Shown here: piece by piece, positions 35,859 through 43,876 of the stretch
Layout: each line of letters starts with the position of its first letter
How positions within the stretch are numbered: position 1 is the first letter of the stretch
NCBI GenBank assembly: GCA_027307165.1
Contig: DAHUXM010000014.1
Location: 22,240-86,239 of the forward strand
Length of the DNA: 64,000 bases
Source of the DNA: Gemmatimonadota bacterium
GTDB taxonomy: Bacteria; Gemmatimonadota; Gemmatimonadetes; Gemmatimonadales; Gemmatimonadaceae
Direction of reading: 5' to 3'
Position numbers and translations under genes: made by a program
Notes under the pieces: generated by a model
What the model was told of the DNA's origin: nothing
The model's input: only the letters and a program-made list of their open reading frames with translations
The model's database searches: none

Positions 35859-37457
35859 TTACTGCGCCTTTTTGACGAGGTCCTGCCAGGCGATCGGATC
35901 CTGATTCTGCACACAGAACACTGAATCGACCTGGAGCCCCTCCCTTGCCACTGCGTTCCGAAGATCGAACGCAGGTGTCCTGTTCTCGTCTGGCCCATTG
36001 TTCGGATCGACGAGATCGGCCCCATACAGCAGGCGATGACTGGGGAAATACGCCATCAGCATACGCTCACCATATTCTCCCCCTACACGATACAGCTCGA
36101 TTCGGTTGGTCCCCGATCCGATCGTAGTCTTCCCGGCAACAGCGATGAACTTCGGTGCTCTTGTTGCGCGCTGCAACGAATCCGGTGCTAGCGTGTGGGG
36201 TGCTTTCGCAACGCTCGTGAGAAACGGCACGCTACCGGCGCTCACGTAAATGGGGATCCCCAACGCGACAGCTTCCCGAAAGCCGCCGAGGTGCGCCCAG
36301 GGATCGGATGTCATCACGATGGCCTTGACCGGCTTGCCTGGAAATCTGCGCTTCGCCTCGCCTATCACCTGGCGCAGATAGCCTGCGCTGATGTGTGCCT
36401 CGAAGATGACGATACCGTCGTCCTGGTTCACGACTGTCATCGCCCAGAAATCCGGAATGCGCACGATTCCCGACCTTAGCTCCTTCGGCTGGCCGCGCAT
36501 TCCGAGTCTGAAATTCTCGAACGTTGTCTTCGCGTTGGCTGCGTAGGTGGCGCGCGCAGAGTCGGACACGGTAAAGGAATCCGGGGCAGCGCTTTCTGTA
36601 CTGAGGGTGACGTGAGCAATGGTGATATCGCGGAGCGGTTGTCCATTGAACGTGACCTTCTGCTGCATCGGCCACCAGACGCCCGAGCTTTGCAGCATCC
36701 AGTCCACGTATTCGCTGCGCATCGTGACGTCGCCAAATGGCGCCCACCGGATATTGCCTGGATACGGTCGCACAATTTCGACAGCATCCGGGAAATGGTA
36801 CTTGTGGCGGAGCTCGATACGCATCCTTCCGTTCCGCCAGGGGAACGAAACCACATCGAACACCAACCCGTATCGCTTGACTACACCGTCCCAGCGCAGT
36901 CGTGGCGAAACTGAAGCGAGCAACAAAGCGCGCTCCGGCGAGTTCTCCAGATGATCAACGAGATCCTCATACGCGCCGGGTGACAAACCGGTCTGGCGCG
37001 AGCCGGCGGTCAGAGCGACGACCGAATCGGTCAGAATGATTACGCGATTCGCGCCGGCGGATCCGTTAGCGGGCACTGATTGATCGGTGCGACGCATACG
37101 GTCTTCGCCTAACGTTCGCAACTCGACGAACTTGGTGTACGCAGTGCGCCACGGGCCGTCTGCACGTTCGGCGTTGCCAAGCAGGAATTCGTGCTGAATG
37201 CCGACGGCGCGCAATGACCGCAGCGCACTCAGGGAGCCGCGGCCTTCCACGGTGCGAATCGCGGCAGCGATGAGTGCGTGCGGGTCTGGCGCGCCTCCTG
37301 TCGTCTGCTGGCCACGTGCAGCCGGTGGAGCGAAAGCTGCGATGGAAATCAATAGTGCAGACAGTTTTATCTTGAGCGGCGCACGGAAACCGCGGAAAAC
37401 GGAAGTTGAAGTCAATCTTGTCGAATGGTTGGTTGCAGGCCACATCGCAGGACCCAT
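35859..37457 (-). CDS. Exported protein with a degenerate metallo-beta-lactamase-like domain
   Basis: 532 residues at most; a signal peptide (LSALLISIAAFAPPAARG) sits near residues 33-50, so a later TTG start is likely. The first half is an outer-membrane-lipoprotein-like beta domain (AVGIQHEFLLGNAERADGPW, EYVDWMLQSSGVWWPMQQKV). The second half follows the SoxH/MBL order: FEAHISAGYLRQVIGEAKRR, then VMTSDPWAHLGGFREAVALG where active enzymes have HxHxDH, and AVAGKTTIGSGTNRIELYRV, MLMAYFPSHRLLYGADLVDP. Most zinc ligands are missing, so it is probably not a hydrolase. Confidence 0.75.
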   Translation of the reverse strand: MGPAMWPATNHSTRLTSTSVFRGFRAPLKIKLSALLISIAAFAPPAARGQQTTGGAPDPHALIAAAIRTVEGRGSLSALRSLRAVGIQHEFLLGNAERADGPWRTAYTKFVELRTLGEDRMRRTDQSVPANGSAGANRVIILTDSVVALTAGSRQTGLSPGAYEDLVDHLENSPERALLLASVSPRLRWDGVVKRYGLVFDVVSFPWRNGRMRIELRHKYHFPDAVEIVRPYPGNIRWAPFGDVTMRSEYVDWMLQSSGVWWPMQQKVTFNGQPLRDITIAHVTLSTESAAPDSFTVSDSARATYAANAKTTFENFRLGMRGQPKELRSGIVRIPDFWAMTVVNQDDGIVIFEAHISAGYLRQVIGEAKRRFPGKPVKAIVMTSDPWAHLGGFREAVALGIPIYVSAGSVPFLTSVAKAPHTLAPDSLQRATRAPKFIAVAGKTTIGSGTNRIELYRVGGEYGERMLMAYFPSHRLLYGADLVDPNNGPDENRTPAFDLRNAVAREGLQVDSVFCVQNQDPIAWQDLVKKAQ

Positions 37458-38217
37458 GAAGGCAATTGGAGTCCCCGAGGACCGTAATATGGAACCTGGC
37501 CAGCAGCCGATCGGTGCGTTGCAGGGAGCGGCTGCAATGGCTCAGCGAGTGGTCTCTACGGGCGCCTCAATGACGCGGCCTATGGATGGCGCCGCGCGAA
37601 CCTGGCTGCCGCGCACCCTTGGTTGGCCGTTCCGGTGTGTAGCGTTCAGCGGTGTGCTGCTTCCCAGCGATCTGAGCCGTCAGTAAGCGCCGCCACCGGG
37701 AGCGACTGTCTCCGGTCAAGTGCAGAATGTTCTGTAGTCTTGCAGCATCTTCTCAAAGAGCGTGATGCTCAAGCGGATTGCCTGAGCACTCTCGTTTCAC
37801 CGGTCTGTTTCTCGTTCATGGATTGCATGCGCAAATAGCACCGCTCGAGCCATCGCTCGTTGCGTTCGATCGCGAGTGCGGTGGTAAGAGGAATGAAGCG
37901 TGGTTCGTTTGGAAAGATGCGCACGACACGCATCCGGCGACGAGGTGCGCCCGGATCAATTGCGCGCATGGATCGAGGCAAGCATTACGAGTGTGCTGAG
38001 AGCCGACAATCGACGCATGTTGTGTCTCGCTACGGGGGTGCCAGGCGATGCGGCCCGCTTGCCTGTCGATTCAGATCTCCTCCCGTCGCGGCCACCCACA
38101 ACCCTATCCGAGCAGCCCTCTCCCTGCTAACGTGTGACCAGTACCGACACAGCGCCGGCACGGCTGCCGGCGTCCGCCGACGCACCCTGCTGCAACTCTG
38201 CCCCCGGGACCACTATT
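37458..38217. other. Spacer with a transposase remnant
   Basis: Apart from the IS256-type remnant at 37769-37981, no feature is supported between the MBL-like gene and the M28 peptidase. Longer open frames here read as Arg/Pro-rich shadow text. Confidence 0.55.
37769..37981 (-). pseudogene. IS256-type (mutator) transposase C-terminal remnant
   Basis: 70 codons. RRRMRVVRIFPNEPRFIPLT followed by ALAIERNERWLERCYLRMQS matches the end of IS256-family transposases (RRT-VVGIFPNE...ALL-E-HEEW-...RRYL-M). The catalytic DDE core is absent, and terminal repeats were not found. A relic of an old insertion. Confidence 0.7.
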
Positions 38218-40050
38218 GTGACCGACCGCCCTCGCCTCGTTCGCTCCGCGCTCATCACTCTCTTTTTCGCGAGCGCAGCTTCCGTCTCCGCTGTCTCCGC
38301 ACAGCAGGCCGCACCGCGCTCCGATCGCCCCGTCTGGCCCGACGAGGGTCCGCGCACCTGGACGCCGCGCGCAACTGAAGCCGCAATCACTCCGAACGAT
38401 CTCCGCACTCGCCTCTATCAGATCGCCGACGACTCCATGCAGGGTCGCGAGATCGGCGCACTCGGCGACTACAAGGCGACCGCCTACATCGCCGACGTGT
38501 TCCATCGCCTCGGTCTCAAGCCGGCCGGCGACAACGGTACGTACTTCCAGGATCTCCCCTACGGCGCGTTCGCGCTGCAGGGGCCTGCGCCGCGTCTCTC
38601 GGTCGGGAAGAAGACACTCCCCGCCGGCGCACGATGGATTCCGTTGGCGCCAAGTGCCACGACTGGTACCGGAGCAAGGGCTGAGTTCCGTAACACGCCG
38701 GTGGTCTTCGCCGGCCGCTTCGGCGACACAGTCACGCTCGATCCGGCTCGCTTCCGCGGCAAGGTGGCGGTGTTCGTGGGCGGCCCGCGCGTGCCGGAGA
38801 GCCAGGGTGCCACGGCACGCGTCCCGAGTTGCGACTCTCTCCCGGATCGCTTCGGCGCCGATGCAGCCATCGCCGACGACGCGCGCAACCGCGCCCGTGG
38901 CGTGCGGACGTTCGGGCGCCGAGATGAGCGCGCACTCGCGGCAGGCGCCGCAGGCGTGCTGTTCATCGAGTCGATCGATGCATCGGCCGCCGCCGCGGTG
39001 ATGCATCCACGCGTCGGGATGCCGGTGAGTGATTCACTCATCGCCGCTCCAGCAGGCGCGGTGATCGACAGCGTGACCGCGCAGCAGCTGTTCGGAAAGG
39101 CGACGAGCCAGCTCGCAGTAGGCGACGCAGGCGCGACAGTGTCCGCCAACTGGCGCTACAGTTTCAGCGTTTCCGCGACTCCAGGCCGCAACGTGATCGC
39201 GATCCGCCCCGGCAGCGATCCCACACGCGCCGGCGAGTACGTGCTGATCAGCGCGCACAACGACCACGTCGGCATGCGTCCCGAAGGCGTGGATCACGAT
39301 TCGTTGCGTGCCGTCAACATGGTCACCCGGCGGCAGGGCGCGAACGATCCGGTTTGCCGACCCAACGCGGCGCAGCAGCATGAAATCGATTCGCTCATCG
39401 CACACGCGCGCAGCATCCGCCCACCTCGTCGCGATTCCATCATGAACGGCGCAGACGACGATGGCTCCGGTACCGTCATACTTCTGGAAGAGGCGGAGAA
39501 GTTCGCGAGCGAGCACCCGGAACGCTCCATCATCTTCGTATCGCACACCGGCGAGGAAGCAGGCCTGCTCGGCTCCAAGTGGTTCACCGATCATCCCACG
39601 ATCTCGCTCGATTCGGTCGCTGCCGCCATCAACATGGACATGGAAGCGAAGGGGCACGTCTGGCAGGTGAAGTTCGGTGGACCGAACTCGATCCAGATGC
39701 TCGGCGCACGCAGGCTTTCGCGCGAGTTCGGCGACGTGATCGACTCGGTGAACGCCGTACGTCCGGAGGCGATGGCGATCGACAAGTCGTGGGATGTGCC
39801 GGCCAATCCGTGGAACCGGTTCTGCCGCAGCGATCAGGTGAACTACGTGCTGCATCACGTACCGGTCGTCTACGCCTCCACCGGATACGCGCTCGACTAC
39901 CATCAACCCACCGATGAGCCGCAGTACGCCGACTACGATCACATGGCGAAAGTAGGCAACTTCGTGCACGACATCGCTCTCGCGGTAGCGGACCGTAAGA
40001 ACAGGCCGGTGATCACCGGTGACGATCCCGCGTTTCCACGCTGCAGGTAA
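38218..40050 (+). CDS. Exported M28-family metallopeptidase
   Basis: 610 residues from GTG 38218, where the signal peptide starts (VTDRPRLVRSALITLFFASA, ending SAVSAQQ). After DDSMQGREIGALGDYKATAY comes a PA-like insert. The di-zinc site is visible: YVLISAHNDHVG, NGADDDGSGTVILLEEAEKF, VSHTGEEAGLLGSKWF and DYHQPTDEPQYADYDHM. Members are aminopeptidases or carboxypeptidases in the periplasm or outside the cell. The frame opens at 38134, but the codons before 38218 are not signal-peptide-like. It is followed 10 bases later by a DHFR-like gene. Confidence 0.92.
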   Translation: MTDRPRLVRSALITLFFASAASVSAVSAQQAAPRSDRPVWPDEGPRTWTPRATEAAITPNDLRTRLYQIADDSMQGREIGALGDYKATAYIADVFHRLGLKPAGDNGTYFQDLPYGAFALQGPAPRLSVGKKTLPAGARWIPLAPSATTGTGARAEFRNTPVVFAGRFGDTVTLDPARFRGKVAVFVGGPRVPESQGATARVPSCDSLPDRFGADAAIADDARNRARGVRTFGRRDERALAAGAAGVLFIESIDASAAAAVMHPRVGMPVSDSLIAAPAGAVIDSVTAQQLFGKATSQLAVGDAGATVSANWRYSFSVSATPGRNVIAIRPGSDPTRAGEYVLISAHNDHVGMRPEGVDHDSLRAVNMVTRRQGANDPVCRPNAAQQHEIDSLIAHARSIRPPRRDSIMNGADDDGSGTVILLEEAEKFASEHPERSIIFVSHTGEEAGLLGSKWFTDHPTISLDSVAAAINMDMEAKGHVWQVKFGGPNSIQMLGARRLSREFGDVIDSVNAVRPEAMAIDKSWDVPANPWNRFCRSDQVNYVLHHVPVVYASTGYALDYHQPTDEPQYADYDHMAKVGNFVHDIALAVADRKNRPVITGDDPAFPRCR

Positions 40051-40060
40051 CGGAGTTCAC

Positions 40061-40645
40061 ATGCGAAAGCTCATCGTATCCGAGTTCGTCACCCTGGACG
40101 GCGTGATTCAGGCGCCGGGAGGCAAGGACGAGGATCGGGACGGCGGATTCGAGCACGGCGGCTGGACATGGCCCTACTGGCACGACGACATCGGTAACAG
40201 CTTCGTCGCGTTGATGAAGGACACCGACGCATTCCTGCTGGGCCGTCGCACGTACGTGACACACGCCGAGGCGTTCGAGCCGATGCCCGTGGGCGACAAG
40301 TTCGGCGATCTCATGAACGCGCCGAAGAAGTACGTCGTGTCACGAACGCTCGAGGAACCAATCTGGCGCGACACCACGATCATTCGCGACAACGTGATCG
40401 AGTCGGTGCGTCAGCTCAAGGAGCAGCCGGGAAAGAACATCCTGACCGACGGAAGCAGCCAGCTCGTCCACGATTTGATGAAGCACGATCTCGTCGACGA
40501 GCTGCACATGGTGCTGTATCCGCTGACACTGGGAAGTGGCAAGCGGCTGTTCCCTGATGGCGTGTACGCGACGTTCAGCCTGGTGTCAGCGACACCATAT
40601 CCCACCGGCGTGGTGGGGCTTCACTACGTGCGCAAGCGGAGTTGA
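40061..40645 (+). CDS. DHFR/RibD-like reductase domain protein
   Basis: 194 residues: one dihydrofolate-reductase-like domain. MRKLIVSEFVTLDGVIQAPG begins it; DAFLLGRRTYVTHAEAFEPM, KYVVSRTLEEPIWRDTTII, NILTDGSSQLVHDLMKHDLV and DELHMVLYPLTLGSGKRLFP follow. Relatives are NADPH-dependent reductases of unknown substrate (YyaP/YwjB type). The ATG at 40061 has GGAG five bases before it. Probably co-transcribed with the M28 peptidase gene. Confidence 0.88.
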   Translation: MRKLIVSEFVTLDGVIQAPGGKDEDRDGGFEHGGWTWPYWHDDIGNSFVALMKDTDAFLLGRRTYVTHAEAFEPMPVGDKFGDLMNAPKKYVVSRTLEEPIWRDTTIIRDNVIESVRQLKEQPGKNILTDGSSQLVHDLMKHDLVDELHMVLYPLTLGSGKRLFPDGVYATFSLVSATPYPTGVVGLHYVRKRS

Positions 40646-40675
40646 GTGCGGGCCGGTCACACGCCGGCCGATCCG

Positions 40676-41419
40676 CTACCCTCGATCCGGTATCGCCAGC
40701 CACGTATTCGGCAACCCGCCGCCGGCCGCGTCCATCAGCAGTACGCTTCTCGCCTGCCCATTAGTCAACGAGCTGGCGTCGACGTCCAGCAGGACGTTCT
40801 TGGTGCCTGCTGCAGTTACGCGCAGACGCAGAATGCCGCTCGGAACTGGCGCAAGTATGTAGCCCGACGTGCCTTCGAACGTGATGTTGGTGGCGACCGG
40901 CGTCGTGAGCGTCGAATCCGCGCTCGTCAGATAGAAATCCACCGGGCCTGCAGACGGCGATGCATTGATGACTCGCAATCCAACCTGACCACTCGGAAGA
41001 GGCGACACCGTATCCGGTAGAATGAGCAATCCCGCACCGGTCGCATGCTGCGTCACGATCATCGCATAGACGCTGAGGTTCTGGACCAGCAGCTGGGTCG
41101 AAGCGATTGTCGTCGTGTCTGTCCCCGCGGTAACTCTGAACTTGCGAGCATTCGTAAGCGCATTGGCATACACCGATGAACCGGAGTCGTACGGCTGCGG
41201 CCTCGACAGCGCACTCGTGTCATCGATGAACAGGTTCATCGTGGCATACCGTGGCGCCGCATTGATGAACTGAATGAGTCCCTGCGAAGTCGTATTCCCC
41301 GATATTTTATCGAGCTGGCATCCGCTCAATGCAGTCACTCCAGCCAGGAGGCCGATGCTGGCAAGTGCCCGGAAACCCGGTAGTCGTTTGTTACGCATTA
41401 GCCCGAAGTGCTGAGACAT
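40676..41419 (-). CDS. DUF4397 lipoprotein
   Basis: 247 residues from ATG 41419; ATG 41398 is an alternative. A lipoprotein signal ends TALSGC. The DUF4397 repeats start GLIQFINAAPRYATMNLFID and GQVGLRVINASPSAGPVDFY, each followed by a beta-sandwich with VPSGILRLRVTAAGT. Surface or periplasmic proteins of unknown role. The gene is convergent with the DHFR-like gene and divergent from the GntR gene. Confidence 0.82.
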   Translation of the reverse strand: MSQHFGLMRNKRLPGFRALASIGLLAGVTALSGCQLDKISGNTTSQGLIQFINAAPRYATMNLFIDDTSALSRPQPYDSGSSVYANALTNARKFRVTAGTDTTTIASTQLLVQNLSVYAMIVTQHATGAGLLILPDTVSPLPSGQVGLRVINASPSAGPVDFYLTSADSTLTTPVATNITFEGTSGYILAPVPSGILRLRVTAAGTKNVLLDVDASSLTNGQARSVLLMDAAGGGLPNTWLAIPDRG

Positions 41420-41548
41420 TGAACTCTTGGTTAGTGACAGTGACTGTGCGACCCGAATACGCCGAATTGCGTCACATTCCGAGCCAGGCCGAACATTTAC
41501 CCCTTTTCCCGTGATCCGGATCGCCTCCACCTGACCGAAGTTGCCGTC

Positions 41549-41581
41549 TTGTTGGGTAGTTGTATGACTGTTATAATACAA
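41549..41581 (+). promoter_or_regulatory. Promoter TTGTTG-N17-TATAAT with overlapping TTGTAT-N10-ATACAA operator
   Basis: The -35 (41549-41554) and -10 (41572-41577) elements have a 17-base spacer. An inverted repeat TTGTAT (41560-41565) / ATACAA (41576-41581) covers the spacer and -10. Transcription would start near 41584, leaving a leader of only a few bases before ATG 41591. The position suggests autorepression by the YtrA-type GntR protein encoded next. Confidence 0.75.
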
Positions 41582-41590
41582 GCATACATC

Positions 41591-41983
41591 ATGTTCCAGA
41601 TCGATCCGGGCAATCCTGCACCAATCTACGCGCAACTCGAGCGCGCAGTTCGCACCGCGGTGGCAGCCGGCTGGCTGGAAGCCGGCGACCAGCTCCCCAC
41701 GGTGCGGCAGCTCGCCGTCATCCTCAAGATCAACGCCAATACCGTCGCCCGGGCTTATGCGGCGCTCGAGCGGGAAGGGGTCGTCGAGACCCAGCGTGGT
41801 GTAGGGACGTTCATCAGGCCGCACCCGGAAGGCTCCGGCGTGCGGAGTGCCATGCTCGCGCGCGAGCTCGAGGAACGAGCCGCGGGCTTCATCGCCGACA
41901 TGTCAGGACTTGGCTTCTCCGCTTCAGAAGTGATCGATCACCTGCAACGCGCTTACCAGAAGGAGGCGTCTTCAAATGGCTGA
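41591..41983 (+). CDS. YtrA-type GntR-family transcriptional regulator
   Basis: 130 residues. A GntR winged helix (PAPIYAQLERAVRTAVAAGW, EAGDQLPTVRQLAVILKINA, NTVARAYAALEREGVVETQR, GVGTFI) is followed by a short helical dimerisation region, the size and layout of YtrA members. These usually repress their own operon. The ATG at 41591 lies just after a strong promoter and operator. The stop overlaps the slipin gene by eight bases, so both are co-expressed. Confidence 0.9.
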   Translation: MFQIDPGNPAPIYAQLERAVRTAVAAGWLEAGDQLPTVRQLAVILKINANTVARAYAALEREGVVETQRGVGTFIRPHPEGSGVRSAMLARELEERAAGFIADMSGLGFSASEVIDHLQRAYQKEASSNG

Positions 41984-42938
41984 CGACATTGGCATGGCAC
42001 TCGCCACGATGCGCAATTCACGCAACAACAATCGACCGACGACGCGCGGCTCGCGCCTCAACATCGTCTCGGTCACACTTCTGCTCGTCAGCATTCTCGT
42101 GGGCGTGGTGCTGAGCGCCGTAACGGTCTCGCCGTTTCCAGCGATTCTCCTGGCGATAATCGGCATCATTCTCGCCCAGGCTCCGAGAATCGCCCAGGAA
42201 TGGGAGCGAGGCGTCGTACTCCGGCTCGGCCGCTTCGTCGGATTGCGCGGCCCCGGCCTGTTCTGGGTGACCCCGTTCGTCGAAACCGTCAACAGCTGGA
42301 TCGACCAGCGCGTCATCACGACCGGCTTCGCCGCGGAGCAATCGCTCACGGCGGATACCGTTCCCGTAAACGTCGATGCGGTGTTGTTCTGGCTGGTACA
42401 CGATCCGCAGAAAGCGGCGCTCGAAGTGCAGGATTACTTCAATGCAGTAACGTGGGCTGCACAGACTGCGCTGCGCGACATCATCGGCCGCACGTCACTC
42501 TCCGACCTGCTGCTGGGCCGAGAACAGATAGAAGGCGAGCTGCAAAAGCTCATCGACGAGCGCTCCAGCCCGTGGGGCGTCACCGTGCAGGCGGTGGAGA
42601 TGCGCGACGTGCTGATCCCCGAATCGTTGCAGGATGCAATGTCACGTCAGGCGCAGGCGACCCGTGAAAAGCAGGCACGCGTGATACTTGGAGAAGCCGA
42701 AGTGGAGATCGCGGCTCTGTTCGACAAGGCGGCGGCAACGTACGGCAGCAATCCGACCGCGCTGCATCTGCGCGCAATGAACATGCTGTACGAGGGACTC
42801 AAGGAAAAGGGCGCTTTGATGATCGTTCCGAGCTCAGCCCTGGACACGATGGGCATGGGTGCGCTCGGCGGAACGGCGGCGCTGGGTCAGCAATTTCTGA
42901 CGCAGCAACAACAAGCCGCTGCGGCTGCGAAGCCGTAG
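41976..42938 (+). CDS. SPFH/band 7 membrane protein (slipin)
   Basis: 320 residues. Two adjacent hydrophobic segments (VTLLLVSILVGVVLSAV, PAILLAIIGIILAQAP) precede the SPFH domain: WERGVVLRLGRFVGLRGPGL, DTVPVNVDAVLFWLVHDPQK and ALRDIIGRTSLSDLLLGREQ. The coiled-coil end contains VILGEAEVEIAALFDKAAAT, and the tail is Gln/Ala rich. Slipins organise membrane microdomains. Coupling to a GntR regulator suggests envelope-stress control. The overlap with the regulator gene is eight bases. Confidence 0.9.
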   Translation: MADDIGMALATMRNSRNNNRPTTRGSRLNIVSVTLLLVSILVGVVLSAVTVSPFPAILLAIIGIILAQAPRIAQEWERGVVLRLGRFVGLRGPGLFWVTPFVETVNSWIDQRVITTGFAAEQSLTADTVPVNVDAVLFWLVHDPQKAALEVQDYFNAVTWAAQTALRDIIGRTSLSDLLLGREQIEGELQKLIDERSSPWGVTVQAVEMRDVLIPESLQDAMSRQAQATREKQARVILGEAEVEIAALFDKAAATYGSNPTALHLRAMNMLYEGLKEKGALMIVPSSALDTMGMGALGGTAALGQQFLTQQQQAAAAAKP

Positions 42939-42964
42939 AATCGAGGAAAGCCGTCTCTCAGGTC

Positions 42965-43134
42965 GTCATTCCCGCTGTAGGGCGCGGATGCATCCGAGCC
43001 TTGGGAATCCATGTTATCGATCTCTCCGCTACCGTCATTCCCGCGAACGCGGGAATCCATGTCATCGATCTCTCGACGCGATGACGATGAAGGCTGGTCG
43101 GTAGCAGATGGATTCCCGCTTTCGCGGGAATGAC
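42965..43134. repeat. Cluster of three REP-like palindromes
   Basis: 42965-43008 is a composite: a GTCATTCCCGC...GGGAAT shell around the GGGCGCGGATGCATCC palindrome. 43034-43055 is GTCATTCCCGCGAACGCGGG with its AA tail, and 43110-43134 is the inverted form GGATTCCCGCTTTCGCGGGA. The segment GGAATCCATGTNATCGATCT is directly repeated after the first two. The cluster lies between convergent genes ending at 42938 and 43177. Confidence 0.8.
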
Positions 43135-43176
43135 GAGCCTTGCGAACTCTTGGGCTGGGACGACAATCGTCCGCCC

Positions 43177-43536
43177 TTAGTGCGTCCCAGCATGTCCCGC
43201 GACGCCCAGCCCGGTCGGCGGGTTTGACCTCGAGCGGCGGTCATCGCGCGTCGTATCGCGATCCGCCGGTGTCTGAACCGGCCGGCCGGCACCAGCCGAT
43301 TCCCGCCCTGTCCGGGACTGGCTCGCTTCGCCAGCATGCCTGATGTCGTGAATCAACGCGCAGCGGAGACACAGATCTATCGTTCGGCTGCGGCGGCGGA
43401 AGATCCCGAACGGGGCGCCGCAGGCCTCGCATGACAGCGCGGCGAGCGCCATCAGCACGATCACGATGGGGCAAAGTATCAGCCCCATCATCACCCAATG
43501 GTCAGCGACAAAACCCACGAACGTATCCAGTGTCAT
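43177..43536 (-). CDS. Small membrane protein with cysteine pairs, function unknown
   Basis: 119 residues from ATG 43536, preceded directly by GAGGAAGAGGGG. One strong transmembrane segment (DHWVMMGLILCPIVIVLMAL) is followed by cysteines in CEACGAPFG and CLRCALIHDI, a zinc-ribbon-like arrangement. The C-terminal third is Arg/Thr/Gly-rich and probably disordered. I do not recognise the family. Confidence 0.6.
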   Translation of the reverse strand: MTLDTFVGFVADHWVMMGLILCPIVIVLMALAALSCEACGAPFGIFRRRSRTIDLCLRCALIHDIRHAGEASQSRTGRESAGAGRPVQTPADRDTTRDDRRSRSNPPTGLGVAGHAGTH

Positions 43537-43876
43537 CCCCTCTTCCTCCGAACACAGAGACTTGCAAGCTCCATCCCCATCACGCCAGGCACGTCTGACA
43601 ACGCAACTCTGAAACCAGTATCGGCCAGCCAATGGGAAAGGAGCACTCACAGGTCAAAAAATCGGCCGCACGCACGAATCGCGGCCAGCCGGCTGCCGGT
43701 AGCGCCCACCGGACCCTGTCCGTTCGCGAGAGTACCGAGCGCGTACCGAGCGATGGGTCGATGCGGGTCCGGTTCGCTCCAGACGGCGGATCGTGCATTA
43801 TTGAGTGTGGAAAAACAGTGCCGGCCAGACTAGCTCGGCGACCTCGCCAGAGAAACGACATCAAGGAGTTCAGCAG
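43537..43876. other. Divergent intergenic stretch
   Basis: 340 bases between a minus-strand and a plus-strand start. No convincing gene, promoter or repeat is visible; the small open frame at 43632-43880 has no recognisable content. Confidence 0.5.

Noticed and set aside
38104..39006. 300-codon minus-strand frame opposite the M28 peptidase
   Set aside because: Repetitive Gly/Arg/Ala shadow; the plus strand has a signal peptide and full metal-site motifs.
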